Shown: positions 1-8,475 of the stretch, in pieces | Numbering within the stretch: position 1 is the first letter of the stretch | Layout of the letters: every line of letters begins with the position of its first letter | Assembly: GCA_008032955.1 (NCBI GenBank) | Contig: CP032046.1 | Location: 558,001-622,000 of the forward strand | Origin: Helicobacter pylori | GTDB taxonomy: Bacteria; Campylobacterota; Campylobacteria; Campylobacterales; Helicobacteraceae | Direction: 5' to 3' | Length of the DNA stretch: 64,000 nucleotides | Made by a program: the position numbers and the translations under genes | Notes under the pieces: model-generated | Told to the model about the DNA's origin: nothing | What the model saw: the letters and a program-made list of their open reading frames with translations, nothing else | The model's database searches: none

Positions 1-366
1 GGGGGGCATTCTTTAGCGCAAATGCTCTCTTTAGCTTTCACGCACATCGCTAATGAAAAAACTTTCGCGCTCATGACTTTTTTGAGCGCTGGGATTGTCA
101 ATATTTTCATCCCGTCTGGTGGGGGGCAATGGGCGATTCAAGCTCCTATCATGCTCCCAGCTGGGCAAAGCTTAGGCGTGGATCCAGGAGTGGTTTCTAT
201 GGCTATCGCTTGGGGAGACGCTTGGACGAATATGATACAGCCTTTTTGGGCTTTGCCTGCTTTAGCCATTGCGGGTTTGGGCGCTAAAGATATTATGGGC
301 TATTGCGTTTTGACTTTAATTTTTGTAGGCTTAGTCGTGTGTGGGGTGTTTTATTTTTTAGTGTGA
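1..366 (+). CDS. atoE: Short-chain fatty acid permease, C-terminal part (partial)
   Basis: The reading frame is open from base 1, so the gene starts before the window. The visible 121 codons are strongly hydrophobic and carry the conserved loop FIPSGGGQWAIQAPIMLPA followed by a GDAWTNMIQPFW segment, which I recognise from the AtoE/short-chain fatty acid transporter family. The last 25 residues form a terminal membrane helix. These inner-membrane carriers import short-chain fatty acids. An 8-bp stem hairpin follows about 35 bases after the stop. Identity is from motif recognition and from its place next to the LpxR gene in H. pylori. Confidence 0.85.
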   Translation, partial: GGHSLAQMLSLAFTHIANEKTFALMTFLSAGIVNIFIPSGGGQWAIQAPIMLPAGQSLGVDPGVVSMAIAWGDAWTNMIQPFWALPALAIAGLGAKDIMGYCVLTLIFVGLVVCGVFYFLV

Positions 367-399
367 GTTTTTTATGCCTAAAACCACGCTCTTTTCAAT

Positions 400-425
400 G
401 GGGTAAAGTTTTCTCTTTTTACCCC
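400..425 (+). terminator. Hairpin after atoE
   Basis: GGGGTAAA at 400-407 pairs perfectly with TTTACCCC at 418-425 across a 10-base loop. There is no clean T-run afterwards, so it may be a 3' stability or weak termination structure rather than a full intrinsic terminator. Confidence 0.5.
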
Positions 426-491
426 TTAAACGCTCTTGCAATTAAGCCTTATTTCGTTACAATAACCCCCATAATAACCTAAGGAAGTGTT

Positions 492-1493
492 TTGTTTTTC
501 AAATTTATTTTATGTTTATTATTAGGAATGTTTGCATGGGCAAAAGAGATTATTCCTACCCCATTAACGCCCTCTAAACGCTATTCTATCAATTTGATGA
601 CTGAAAACGATGGCTATATCAACCCTTACATTGATGAGTATTACACGGCAGGCAATCAAATAGGCTTTTCTACTAAAGAGTTTGATTTTTCTAAAAATAA
701 AGCGATGAAATGGACTTCGTATTTAGGGTTTTTCAATAAAAGCCCTAGGGTTACTCGTTTTGGCATTTCTCTCGCCCAAGACATGTATACCCCTTCACTT
801 GAAAACAGAAAACTGGTGCATTTGCATGACAACCACCCTTATGGGGGGTATTTACGGGTGAATTTGAATGTGTATAACCGCCATCAAACTTTTATGGAGC
901 TATTCACGCTTTCTTTAGGCACGACAGGGCAAGATTCTTTGGCCGCTCAAACACAGCGTCTCATTCATAAATGGGGTCATGATCCCCAATTTTATGGCTG
1001 GAACACGCAGCTCAAAAACGAATTTATCTTTGAATTGCACTACCAATTGCTTAAAAAAGTCCCCCTTTTAAAGACTCGTTTTTTTTCTATGGAATTAATG
1101 CCTGGGTTTAATGTGGAATTGGGTAATGCGAGGGATTATTTCCAACTCGGCTCGCTCTTTAGGGCTGGGTATAACCTGGACGCTGATTATGGGGTCAATA
1201 AGGTCAATACCGCTTTTGATGGAGGCATGCCTTATAGCGATAAATTTTCCATCTATTTTTTTGTAGGGGCTTTTGGGCGCTTCCAACCCCTTAACATCTT
1301 CATTCAAGGCAATAGCCCTGAAACTAGGGGCATTGCTAATTTGGAATACTTTGTTTATGCCAGTGAAATAGGAGCGGCGATGATGTGGCGCAGCTTTAGG
1401 GTGGCTTTTACGATCACCGATATTAGTAAAACCTTTCAATCCCAGCCTAAACACCATCAAATCGGCACTTTAGAATTGAATTTTGCTTTTTGA
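492..1493 (+). CDS. lpxR: Lipid A 3'-O-deacylase, LpxR family
   Basis: The 333-residue protein has a signal peptide (cleavage likely after the Ala at about residue 17) and ends in Phe, as outer-membrane barrels do. The N-terminal TENDGY (Asn39, Asp40) and downstream YYTAGNQIGFS match the LpxR active-site strands; a later QRLIHKW may supply the catalytic His. LpxR removes the 3'-linked acyl chains of lipid A at the outer membrane and so lowers endotoxicity. The start is TTG with AAGGA at 481-485 about 6 bases before it. In H. pylori this position holds the described LpxR enzyme. The gene stands alone between atoE and the acx promoter. Confidence 0.85.
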   Translation: MFFKFILCLLLGMFAWAKEIIPTPLTPSKRYSINLMTENDGYINPYIDEYYTAGNQIGFSTKEFDFSKNKAMKWTSYLGFFNKSPRVTRFGISLAQDMYTPSLENRKLVHLHDNHPYGGYLRVNLNVYNRHQTFMELFTLSLGTTGQDSLAAQTQRLIHKWGHDPQFYGWNTQLKNEFIFELHYQLLKKVPLLKTRFFSMELMPGFNVELGNARDYFQLGSLFRAGYNLDADYGVNKVNTAFDGGMPYSDKFSIYFFVGAFGRFQPLNIFIQGNSPETRGIANLEYFVYASEIGAAMMWRSFRVAFTITDISKTFQSQPKHHQIGTLELNFAF

Positions 1494-1633
1494 TTTAATA
1501 TTAGGTTTAATATTTTTCTTCTTATATGGTATTTTTTGAATGAACTTATTATTATTCTTCGCTTTATACACCAAATTTTCACATTGTTATTGATTGGCTT
1601 TAAAAAAAATGATTTCCGTTTTAAAATTTGTCC

Positions 1634-1667
1634 TATAATTCAAACAGGTTACCTTGATAGGTTACCT
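1634..1667 (+). promoter_or_regulatory. acxABC promoter with a 13-bp-spaced direct repeat
   Basis: TATAAT lies at 1634-1639. Immediately downstream, at the expected transcription start, AGGTTACCT occurs twice in direct orientation (1646-1654 and 1659-1667), 13 bp apart. This spacing resembles a repressor or activator half-site array, but no regulator is known to me. The region 1494-1700 holds no gene. Confidence 0.5.
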
Positions 1668-1700
1668 CGAGCAACACTTTAATACTAAGGAGTCTAAAAA

Positions 1701-3841
1701 ATGAAAGACGCAAAAGTTCAGGTGATGGGTATTGATGCCGGTGGCACCATGACGGACACATTTTTTGTGAAAGAAAATGGCAGTTTCGTAGTTGGTAAAG
1801 CCCAAAGCAACCCAGAAGATGAGAGCCTAGCTATTTACAATAGCTCACAAGACGCTTTATCGCACTGGCAATCGGATGTGAATAAGGTTTATCCAGAGTT
1901 GATCACTTGCGTGTATTCAGGCACGGCGATGCTCAATCGGGTCGTCCAAAGGCGCGGGATGGAAGTGGGCCTGATTTGCAATAAGGGTTTTGAGCAAATG
2001 CATTCTATGGGTAGGGCGTTACAATCCTACTTGGGGTATGCGCTAGAAAAAGATTGCATATCAACACGCATAAATATGACGATCCACTGATTCCTTTAAA
2101 AAGGATTAGAGGCATTACAGAAAGAACCGATGTCAAGGGGCAAGTGGTTATCCCAGTTCGCCAAGAAGAGGTTAAAATCGCTGTTAAGGAGCTTTTAGAA
2201 GCGGGTGCAAAGGCCATTGTGATTTGTTTGTTGCAATCTCATAAAAACGCTGAAAGCGAGCGGATCGTTAGAGATATAGCGTTAAAAGAACTGGAAAAAT
2301 TGGGTAAAAGCATTCCCGTATTCGCTTCTGTGGATTACTACCCTCAAAGAAAAGAAAGCCACAGAATGAACACCACTATTTTAGAAGCTTATGCGGCTGA
2401 GCCAAGCAGGCAAACGCTCTCTAAAGTCAGTAACCGCTTCAAAGAGCATGGCGCTAAATTTGATCTTCGTGTGATGGCAACGCATGGAGGCACCATTAGC
2501 TGGAAAGCTAAAGAGCTCGCCAGGACTATTGTGAGCGGTCCTATTGGGGGCGTGATTGGATCTAAATTGCTAGGCGAAACGCTGGGTTATGACAATATTG
2601 CATGCAGCGATATTGGCGGCACGAGCTTTGATATGGCGCTTATCGTTAAGAGCAATTTCAATATCGCTTCTGACCCTGATATGGCGCGTCTTGTTTTATC
2701 TCTACCGCTTGTGGCTATGGATTCTGTTGGCGCGGGCGCTGGGAGTTTTGTACGCATTGATCCGCACAGCCGATCGGTCAAACTAGGGCCTGACAGCGCG
2801 GGGTATAGAGTTGGCACTTGTTGGAAAGACAGCGGTTTAGACACGGTTTCAGTAACCGATTGCCACATTGTTTTGGGCTATTTGAATCCGGATAATTTCT
2901 TGGGCGGTTTGATCAAATTAGATGCCAACAGGGCTAAAAAACACATTAAAGAGCAAATCGCTGATCCGCTAGGCATTAGCGTGGAAGATGCGGCTGCGGG
3001 TGTGATTGAATTGCTTGATTTGGAGCTTAAAGAATACTTGCGATCCAATATTAGCGCTAAAGGGTATAGCCCATCTGACTTTGCGTGCTTTTCGTATGGT
3101 GGCGCGGGACCTGTGCACACTTATGGCTATACAGAAGGCTTAGGGTTTAAGGATGTGGTAGTGCCTGCATGGGCGGCTGGGTTTAGCGCTTTTGGTTGCG
3201 CTTGCGCTGATTTTGAATACAGATACGACAAGAGCGTTGATATAGCTATTCCGCAGTATTCTTCAGACGAGTCCAAAATAGAGGCATGCAAGATCATTCA
3301 AGACGCATGGGATGAATTGACTCTCAAAGTGATTGAAGAGTTTAAGATTAATGGATTCTCTGAAAAAGATGTGATCTTAAGACCTGGATACAGGATGCAG
3401 TATATGGGGCAATTGAATGACTTAGAGATCACTTCTCCTATATCAAAAGCCAAAAGCGTAGCCGATTGGGAAGAGATTGTCAAAGAATATGAAAAAACCT
3501 ACGCTCGTGTTTATTCTGAATCAGCGTGTTCGCCAGAGCTTGGCTTTAGCGTGACTGGCGTGATCATGCGTGGTGTTGTGGCTACGCAAAAACCTGTGAT
3601 TCCGGTTGAAAAAGAACATGGTGCTACGCCCCCAAAAGAGGCCAAAGTAGGCGTTAGAAAATTCTATCGTCATAAGCAATGGGTGGATGCAGATGTGTGG
3701 CACATGGAAAAGTTACTGCCTGGAAATGAAGTCATAGGGCCTGCGATCGTGGAAGCGGATTCAACCACCTTTGTGATACCCAAAGGCTTTGCGACAAGAC
3801 TAGACAAACACCGATTGTTCCACTTAAAAGAAATTAAATAA
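1701..3841 (+). pseudogene. acxA: Acetone carboxylase beta subunit, hydantoinase A family, frameshifted
   Basis: Two frames together give one HyuA/oxoprolinase-A-type protein of about 713 residues, close to the family size. The first 118 codons hold the sugar-kinase-like phosphate motif GIDAGGTMTDTFF; the frame at 2054-3841 continues with HINTHKYDDPLIPLKR and later carries SDIGGTSFDMAL and YGGAGPVHTYG. The break is an A5 run at 2047-2051, where A6 would join the halves as EKRLH. In acetone carboxylase this subunit and AcxB handle ATP and substrate, converting acetone and bicarbonate to acetoacetate. The ribosome site AAGGAG precedes the ATG. AcxB begins 12 bases after the stop. If the deletion is real the enzyme is lost; it may instead be a sequencing undercall. 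Confidence 0.85.
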
Positions 3842-3852
3842 AGGAGTTCAAA

Positions 3853-6150
3853 ATGGCAAATTTATTGAAAAACGGCAAAACTTTAAAACAAGCTAGAGAT
3901 GAAATCCTAGCTAGGACAGAAAAGACAGGTCACTATAATGGCCTTAAAAAACTAGAGTTTAAAGAAAGAGATCCGATCGGCTATGAGAAGATGTTCTCTA
4001 AATTAAGAGGCGGTATCGTGCATGCCAGAGAAACAGCTAAAAGGATTGCTGCAAGCCCTATTGTTGAGCAAGAGGGGGAATTGTGCTTCACGCTTTATAA
4101 CGCTGTGGGCGATAGCGTGCTGACTTCTACGGGTATCATTATCCATGTAGGGACTATGGGATCAGCTATCAAATACATGGTAGAGAATAATTGGGAAGAT
4201 AACCCAGGCATCAATGACAAGGATATTTTCACCAATAACGACTGCGCGATTGGGAATGTGCACCCATGCGATATTATGACTCTTGTGCCTATTTTTCACG
4301 ATGAAAAATTGATTGGTTGGGTAGGCGGTGTTACGCATGTGATTGATACGGGATCAGTTACTCCAGGATCGATGAGCACCGGGCAGGTTCAAAGATTTGG
4401 GGATGGATACATGATCACTTGCCGTAAGACAGGGGCGAATGATGAAAGCTTTAAGGATTGGTTGCATGAATCTCAAAGATCAGTTCGCACGCCTAAATAT
4501 TGGATTTTGGATGAAAGGACTAGGATTGCAGGATGCCATATGATTAGGGATTTAGTGATGGAAGTCATTAAAGAAGATGGCATTGATTCTTACATGCGAT
4601 TTATTGATGAGGTGATTGAAGAGGGGAGGAGAGGCCTTATCTCTAGGATCAAATCCATGACCATACCCGGCAAGTATAGAAAGGTCGCTTTTGTGGATGT
4701 GCCTTATGCGCATAAGGATATTGGCGTGTGCTCTGAATTTGCTAAGCTAGATACGATCATGCACTCTCCAGTGGAAATCACAATCAATAAAGACGCTACA
4801 TGGAAATTGGATTTTGATGGCGCGTCCAGGTGGGGATGGCACTCTTTCAATTGCAACCAAGTGTCCTTTACTAGCGGTATTTGGGTGATGATGACTCAAA
4901 CATTGATACCCACTTCTCGCATCAACGATGGCGCTTATTTTGCGACTCAATTCAGACTCAAAAAAGGGACTTGGATGAATCCAGATGACAGGCGCACCGG
5001 GCATGCTTATGCATGGCATTTCTTGGTATCAGGCTGGAGCGCTTTGTGGAGAGGTTTGTCTCAAGCGTATTACAGCCGAGGGTATTTAGAAGAGGTCAAT
5101 TCTGGGAACGCTAACACTTCCAATTGGTTGCAAGGCGGTGGTATCAACCAAGATGGAGAAATCCATGCGGTGAATAGCTTTGAGACGAGTTCTTGTGGGA
5201 CTGGAGCTTGCGCGATAAAAGACGGCTTGAATCACGCAGCAGCTATTTGGAATCCAGAGGGCGATATGGGCGATGTTGAAATTTGGGAAATGGCAGAGCC
5301 TCTTCTTTATCTAGGCAGGAATGTCAAAGCCAATACCGGTGGGTATGGGAAATATCGAGGCGGTAACGGGTTTGAAACCTTAAGAATGGTGTGGGGAGCA
5401 CATGATTGGACCATGTTCTTTATGGGTAATGGCTATATGAATAGCGATTGGGGTATGATGGGGGGCTATCCAGCGGCCAGTGGTTATAGGTTTGAAGCGC
5501 ACAACACCGATTTAAAAAACAGGATTAAAAATAACGCCAGCTTGCCTTTGGGGGGCGATTTTAACCCAACGGATAGAGATTATGAAAAGCACATTTCTCA
5601 TGCGTCTCAAGTCAAAAGGGATAAGCAATGCATCACCACAGAAAATTGCTTTGACAATTACGACTTGTATTTGAACTACATCAAAGGCGGTCCTGGATTT
5701 GGCGATCCGATTGAAAGGGATTTGAATGCGATTTTAGAAGATCTCAACAGCAAACAGCTATTGCCAGAATACGCTTACAAGGTTTATGGTGCGATTGTGA
5801 GCCAGAATAAAGACGGCGTGTGGGTCGGCGATGAAGCCAAAACGAAGGCTAGAAGAAAAGAAATTCTTGAAAACAGAAAGGCTAGATCCATACCGGTAAA
5901 ACAATGGATGGAGCAAGAAAGAAACGCTATCCTTGAAAAAGAAGCTTCCAAACAGGTTAAGCACATGTATGCGACTAGCTTTGATCTCTCGCCCAAGTTT
6001 TTAAACGATTTTAAAACATTCTGGAACTTGCCAAAGAGCTGGAGCGTGAAAGAAGATGAGCTTGGCGTATTCACCTATGGATCTAAATATAGGATGGATT
6101 TGAGCAAATTGCCTGATGTGCGCACAGTTCTGTTGGTTGATGAGAAATAA
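3853..6150 (+). CDS. acxB: Acetone carboxylase alpha subunit, hydantoinase B family
   Basis: This 765-residue protein is a full-length hydantoinase B/oxoprolinase-type subunit. It has the family blocks HPCDIMTLVPIFHDEKLIGWVGG, the SSCGTGACA segment and the Gly-rich GGYGKYRGGNGFETLRM region, and ends its core with GGPGFGDPIERD. With AcxA and AcxC it forms cytoplasmic acetone carboxylase, which makes acetoacetate from acetone, bicarbonate and ATP. An AGGAG site lies just before the ATG. It is intact, unlike acxA upstream. The permease upstream may move related short-chain acids, which would fit, but that link is inference. Confidence 0.88.
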   Translation: MANLLKNGKTLKQARDEILARTEKTGHYNGLKKLEFKERDPIGYEKMFSKLRGGIVHARETAKRIAASPIVEQEGELCFTLYNAVGDSVLTSTGIIIHVGTMGSAIKYMVENNWEDNPGINDKDIFTNNDCAIGNVHPCDIMTLVPIFHDEKLIGWVGGVTHVIDTGSVTPGSMSTGQVQRFGDGYMITCRKTGANDESFKDWLHESQRSVRTPKYWILDERTRIAGCHMIRDLVMEVIKEDGIDSYMRFIDEVIEEGRRGLISRIKSMTIPGKYRKVAFVDVPYAHKDIGVCSEFAKLDTIMHSPVEITINKDATWKLDFDGASRWGWHSFNCNQVSFTSGIWVMMTQTLIPTSRINDGAYFATQFRLKKGTWMNPDDRRTGHAYAWHFLVSGWSALWRGLSQAYYSRGYLEEVNSGNANTSNWLQGGGINQDGEIHAVNSFETSSCGTGACAIKDGLNHAAAIWNPEGDMGDVEIWEMAEPLLYLGRNVKANTGGYGKYRGGNGFETLRMVWGAHDWTMFFMGNGYMNSDWGMMGGYPAASGYRFEAHNTDLKNRIKNNASLPLGGDFNPTDRDYEKHISHASQVKRDKQCITTENCFDNYDLYLNYIKGGPGFGDPIERDLNAILEDLNSKQLLPEYAYKVYGAIVSQNKDGVWVGDEAKTKARRKEILENRKARSIPVKQWMEQERNAILEKEASKQVKHMYATSFDLSPKFLNDFKTFWNLPKSWSVKEDELGVFTYGSKYRMDLSKLPDVRTVLLVDEK

Positions 6151-6166
6151 AGAAAGGAGAATGGTC

Positions 6167-6667
6167 ATGTCAAAATACACACAAGAACAAATTAAAAATT
6201 TGGTAGAGGGGAACTTGGATTGGAACACTGTCTTAAAAATGCTGAGCATGCCTAAAGATCATGAGAGGTTTCAAATGTATTTGAAGGTATTGCAAGATAA
6301 GGTGGATTTTGATGACAAAATCGTCTTACCCTTGGGGCCGCATTTGTTTGTGGTGCAAGATCCTCAAAAGAAATGGGTCATTAAGTGTTCATGCGGTCAT
6401 GCATTCTGCGCTCCGGAAGAAAACTGGAAATTGCATGCAAACATCTATGTGCGTGATACAGCAGAAAAAATGGAAGAGGTGTATCCTAAACTCTTAGCCA
6501 GTGATACTCATTGGCAAGTGTATCGGGAGTATATTTGCCCGGATTGCGGCATCCTTTTAGATGTTGAAGCCCCAACTCCTTGGTATCCTGTGATCCATGA
6601 TTTTGAGCCTGATATAGAGGTGTTTTATAAAGATTGGCTAGGCATACAGCCCCCAGAAAGACGCTAA
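6167..6667 (+). CDS. acxC: Acetone carboxylase gamma subunit
   Basis: A 166-residue protein of the size typical for the acetone carboxylase gamma subunit. It carries two Cys pairs, CSCGH near residue 70 and CPDCG near residue 125, consistent with metal binding or structural zinc. The start ATG at 6167 is chosen because the AAGGAGA site at 6153-6159 is 7-8 bases away; an in-frame ATG at 6161 is too close to it. It follows acxB by 16 bases and ends the operon before a hairpin at 6689-6707. Confidence 0.85.
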   Translation: MSKYTQEQIKNLVEGNLDWNTVLKMLSMPKDHERFQMYLKVLQDKVDFDDKIVLPLGPHLFVVQDPQKKWVIKCSCGHAFCAPEENWKLHANIYVRDTAEKMEEVYPKLLASDTHWQVYREYICPDCGILLDVEAPTPWYPVIHDFEPDIEVFYKDWLGIQPPERR

Positions 6668-6688
6668 AATCGCTCAATCCTTTTTATG

Positions 6689-6707
6689 AAGAGGCTTTAT
6701 GCCTCTT
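6689..6707 (+). terminator. Hairpin after acxABC
   Basis: AAGAGGC and GCCTCTT form a perfect 7-bp stem around TTTAT, 22 bases after acxC. The following bases are not a strong T-run, so termination strength is uncertain. Confidence 0.55.
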
Positions 6708-6851
6708 GGTGCTAAAAGCTTGGGTTAATTCAACTCAAGCAAATTTTCTTCAATCCTAACAAATTTAGCTACAAATTAAAAAATTTAAGCTTTTTTCTTT
6801 TTTTTTGATTTAATACTCGGTATAATCTTAATCCACCTAAAAGGAAAAGCT

Positions 6852-7043
6852 ATGAAAGTAACACAAGGCACCATTAACGACTTTTTTGCCCTAACAAACA
6901 CGATATTTTCTATCTTTATACACCAGCGAAACCACACTCGGGAAGAAGAAAATTGTGGAAAATTACTGCAAGATATTGTCAATATCTCTAAAAATAAGAA
7001 AACGCATTTTATGGGTTCTATCACTATACTTTCAATAAAATAA
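6852..7043 (+). CDS. Small hypothetical protein
   Basis: A 63-codon frame with an AAGGA site 7 bases before ATG and the next gene starting 9 bases after its stop. The product has a hydrophobic stretch (FFALTNTIFSIFI) and a charged middle, with no motif I recognise. It is kept because the ribosome site and spacing look real, but the frame is short enough to be chance. Confidence 0.45.
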   Translation: MKVTQGTINDFFALTNTIFSIFIHQRNHTREEENCGKLLQDIVNISKNKKTHFMGSITILSIK

Positions 7044-7052
7044 AGGGTTTTT

Positions 7053-8081
7053 TTGACTAAAAAATTCATGTCTTGGATGGTGGTTATTGGGGCTTTAATT
7101 TGCGTGCTTTTAGGGGTGTTTATCTTCTTTACTAGCATGTCGGTTAAAAAATCTTTAAGCGCTTATCTTAACGCTTATTTGGATCAACGCCCCCATATTA
7201 AAGGCATGGGGATTGCAGGCGCTCCCTTTGAATGCGAAGGGTTTTTTAAAATTGCATGCGTTTCTAAAGAGCTCAGTTTTTTAGACTCTCAAAACTCCCC
7301 TATTGTGGATTTTAAAAATTTAAATATCAAGCTCCATTCTTTAGATAAAAGCTCTCTTGTCCTTTCTATCAGCTCTCAAATCAAATCCCCTATTTTAGAA
7401 CAAGATATTCAGCAAAAAATCAGCCAAATCCCCCTAAAAGATTTGAATATCTTATTAGAAAAAATGAAACCCACGCGCTTGAATTGCTCTTTAACATTCA
7501 ACGCTTTAGATGAAAAAACTTTAAACGACAATTTAAAATGCGATTTGACTAATGCGGAAAATATCCTTGCTTACACTTTTTTTCAAGAGGGTTTAATGGA
7601 GGCGCAAGAAAATCTCTCCCTTAAAAATATTTTTAAAACCTTGAGTTCTAAAGACGCTAAAGCCATAGAAGAGTTGCAAGACAAACTGCGTTTTTCAGCG
7701 CCAAAGTTGGGCGTTTCTATCCAAGCACGCCATCTTAAAAATGTTTTAGAGTCCTTTTACCACCAAAATAAAGAGAGTTTGGGCTTTTTTTCTCCTTATT
7801 TTAGTTTGCGATCTCAAACCCCTAGCGTCTCTTATGAAAGCGCATTGGCTTCTTTAGAAAACTATTTTATGGCCTTATTCCAATCCCATTTTAAAGACGA
7901 TACCGCGCTCCAACAGAATTTTAAAGGGTTGTTGCAAGCCTTTGTTTCTATGGCTAAAGACAAACGATCCCAAATCGCTCTTAACGCCCAAGCTAAAGAC
8001 AACACCAAGCTTACTTTTAATGCCTTGTTAGATAGCCTTAGCGTGAATTTCTTTCAATCTTACAAAATAAGCCATGAGTGA
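7053..8081 (+). CDS. Membrane-anchored hypothetical protein
   Basis: A 342-residue protein with one N-terminal membrane helix (about residues 8-27, rich in Val, Leu, Phe and Ile), so most of it is probably periplasmic. The rest is helical and charged, with Cys at residues 58 and 66 (ECEGFFKIAC) and at 145 and 161 that could form disulfides. I do not recognise a family. The start is TTG; an ATG five codons later is an alternative. Its last codons overlap the ATG of dgkA by 8 bases, so the two are probably translated together. Confidence 0.75.
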   Translation: MTKKFMSWMVVIGALICVLLGVFIFFTSMSVKKSLSAYLNAYLDQRPHIKGMGIAGAPFECEGFFKIACVSKELSFLDSQNSPIVDFKNLNIKLHSLDKSSLVLSISSQIKSPILEQDIQQKISQIPLKDLNILLEKMKPTRLNCSLTFNALDEKTLNDNLKCDLTNAENILAYTFFQEGLMEAQENLSLKNIFKTLSSKDAKAIEELQDKLRFSAPKLGVSIQARHLKNVLESFYHQNKESLGFFSPYFSLRSQTPSVSYESALASLENYFMALFQSHFKDDTALQQNFKGLLQAFVSMAKDKRSQIALNAQAKDNTKLTFNALLDSLSVNFFQSYKISHE

Positions 8082-8460
8082 TTTCAAAGTCCCCCCCAAA
8101 GCTAAAGGGTTTAAACGCCTTTTTAAAGCCCTTTTTTATTCTAAAGACGGGCTTAAATGCGCATGGGCTGAAGAAAGCGCGTTCAGGCAAATTGTTATCT
8201 TGGCTCTTTTTTGCATCACTCTAGCGAGCTATTTAGCCAAAGATTTTTTAGAATGGGGGCTATTGATTGCACCTTGTTTTTTATCGGTGGTGATTGAACT
8301 CATCAATAGCTCTATTGAAAAGGCTGTGGATTTTACCAGCACAGAGTTCCACCCCTTAGCCAAAAAAGCTAAAGACATGGCCAGTGCAGCCCAACTGATA
8401 GGGCTTATTTTTTGGGCTTTGATTTGGGGGCGTTATCTTTTAACGCTTTATTTTAATTAA
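8074..8460 (+). CDS. dgkA: Diacylglycerol kinase
   Basis: A 128-residue protein of standard length for bacterial integral-membrane diacylglycerol kinase. The family motifs are present: AWAEESAFRQ before helix 1, the catalytic stretch ELINSSIEKAVD, and HPLAKKAKDMASAAQ before the third helix. It phosphorylates diacylglycerol to phosphatidate at the inner membrane, recycling lipid from envelope synthesis. It overlaps the preceding gene and is 15 bases upstream of gyrA. Confidence 0.93.
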   Translation: MSDFKVPPKAKGFKRLFKALFYSKDGLKCAWAEESAFRQIVILALFCITLASYLAKDFLEWGLLIAPCFLSVVIELINSSIEKAVDFTSTEFHPLAKKAKDMASAAQLIGLIFWALIWGRYLLTLYFN

Positions 8461-8475
8461 ATTTTAGGGAGACAC

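Noticed and set aside
1095..1460. 121-codon minus-strand frame inside lpxR
   Set aside because: No start signal and antisense to a clear outer-membrane enzyme.
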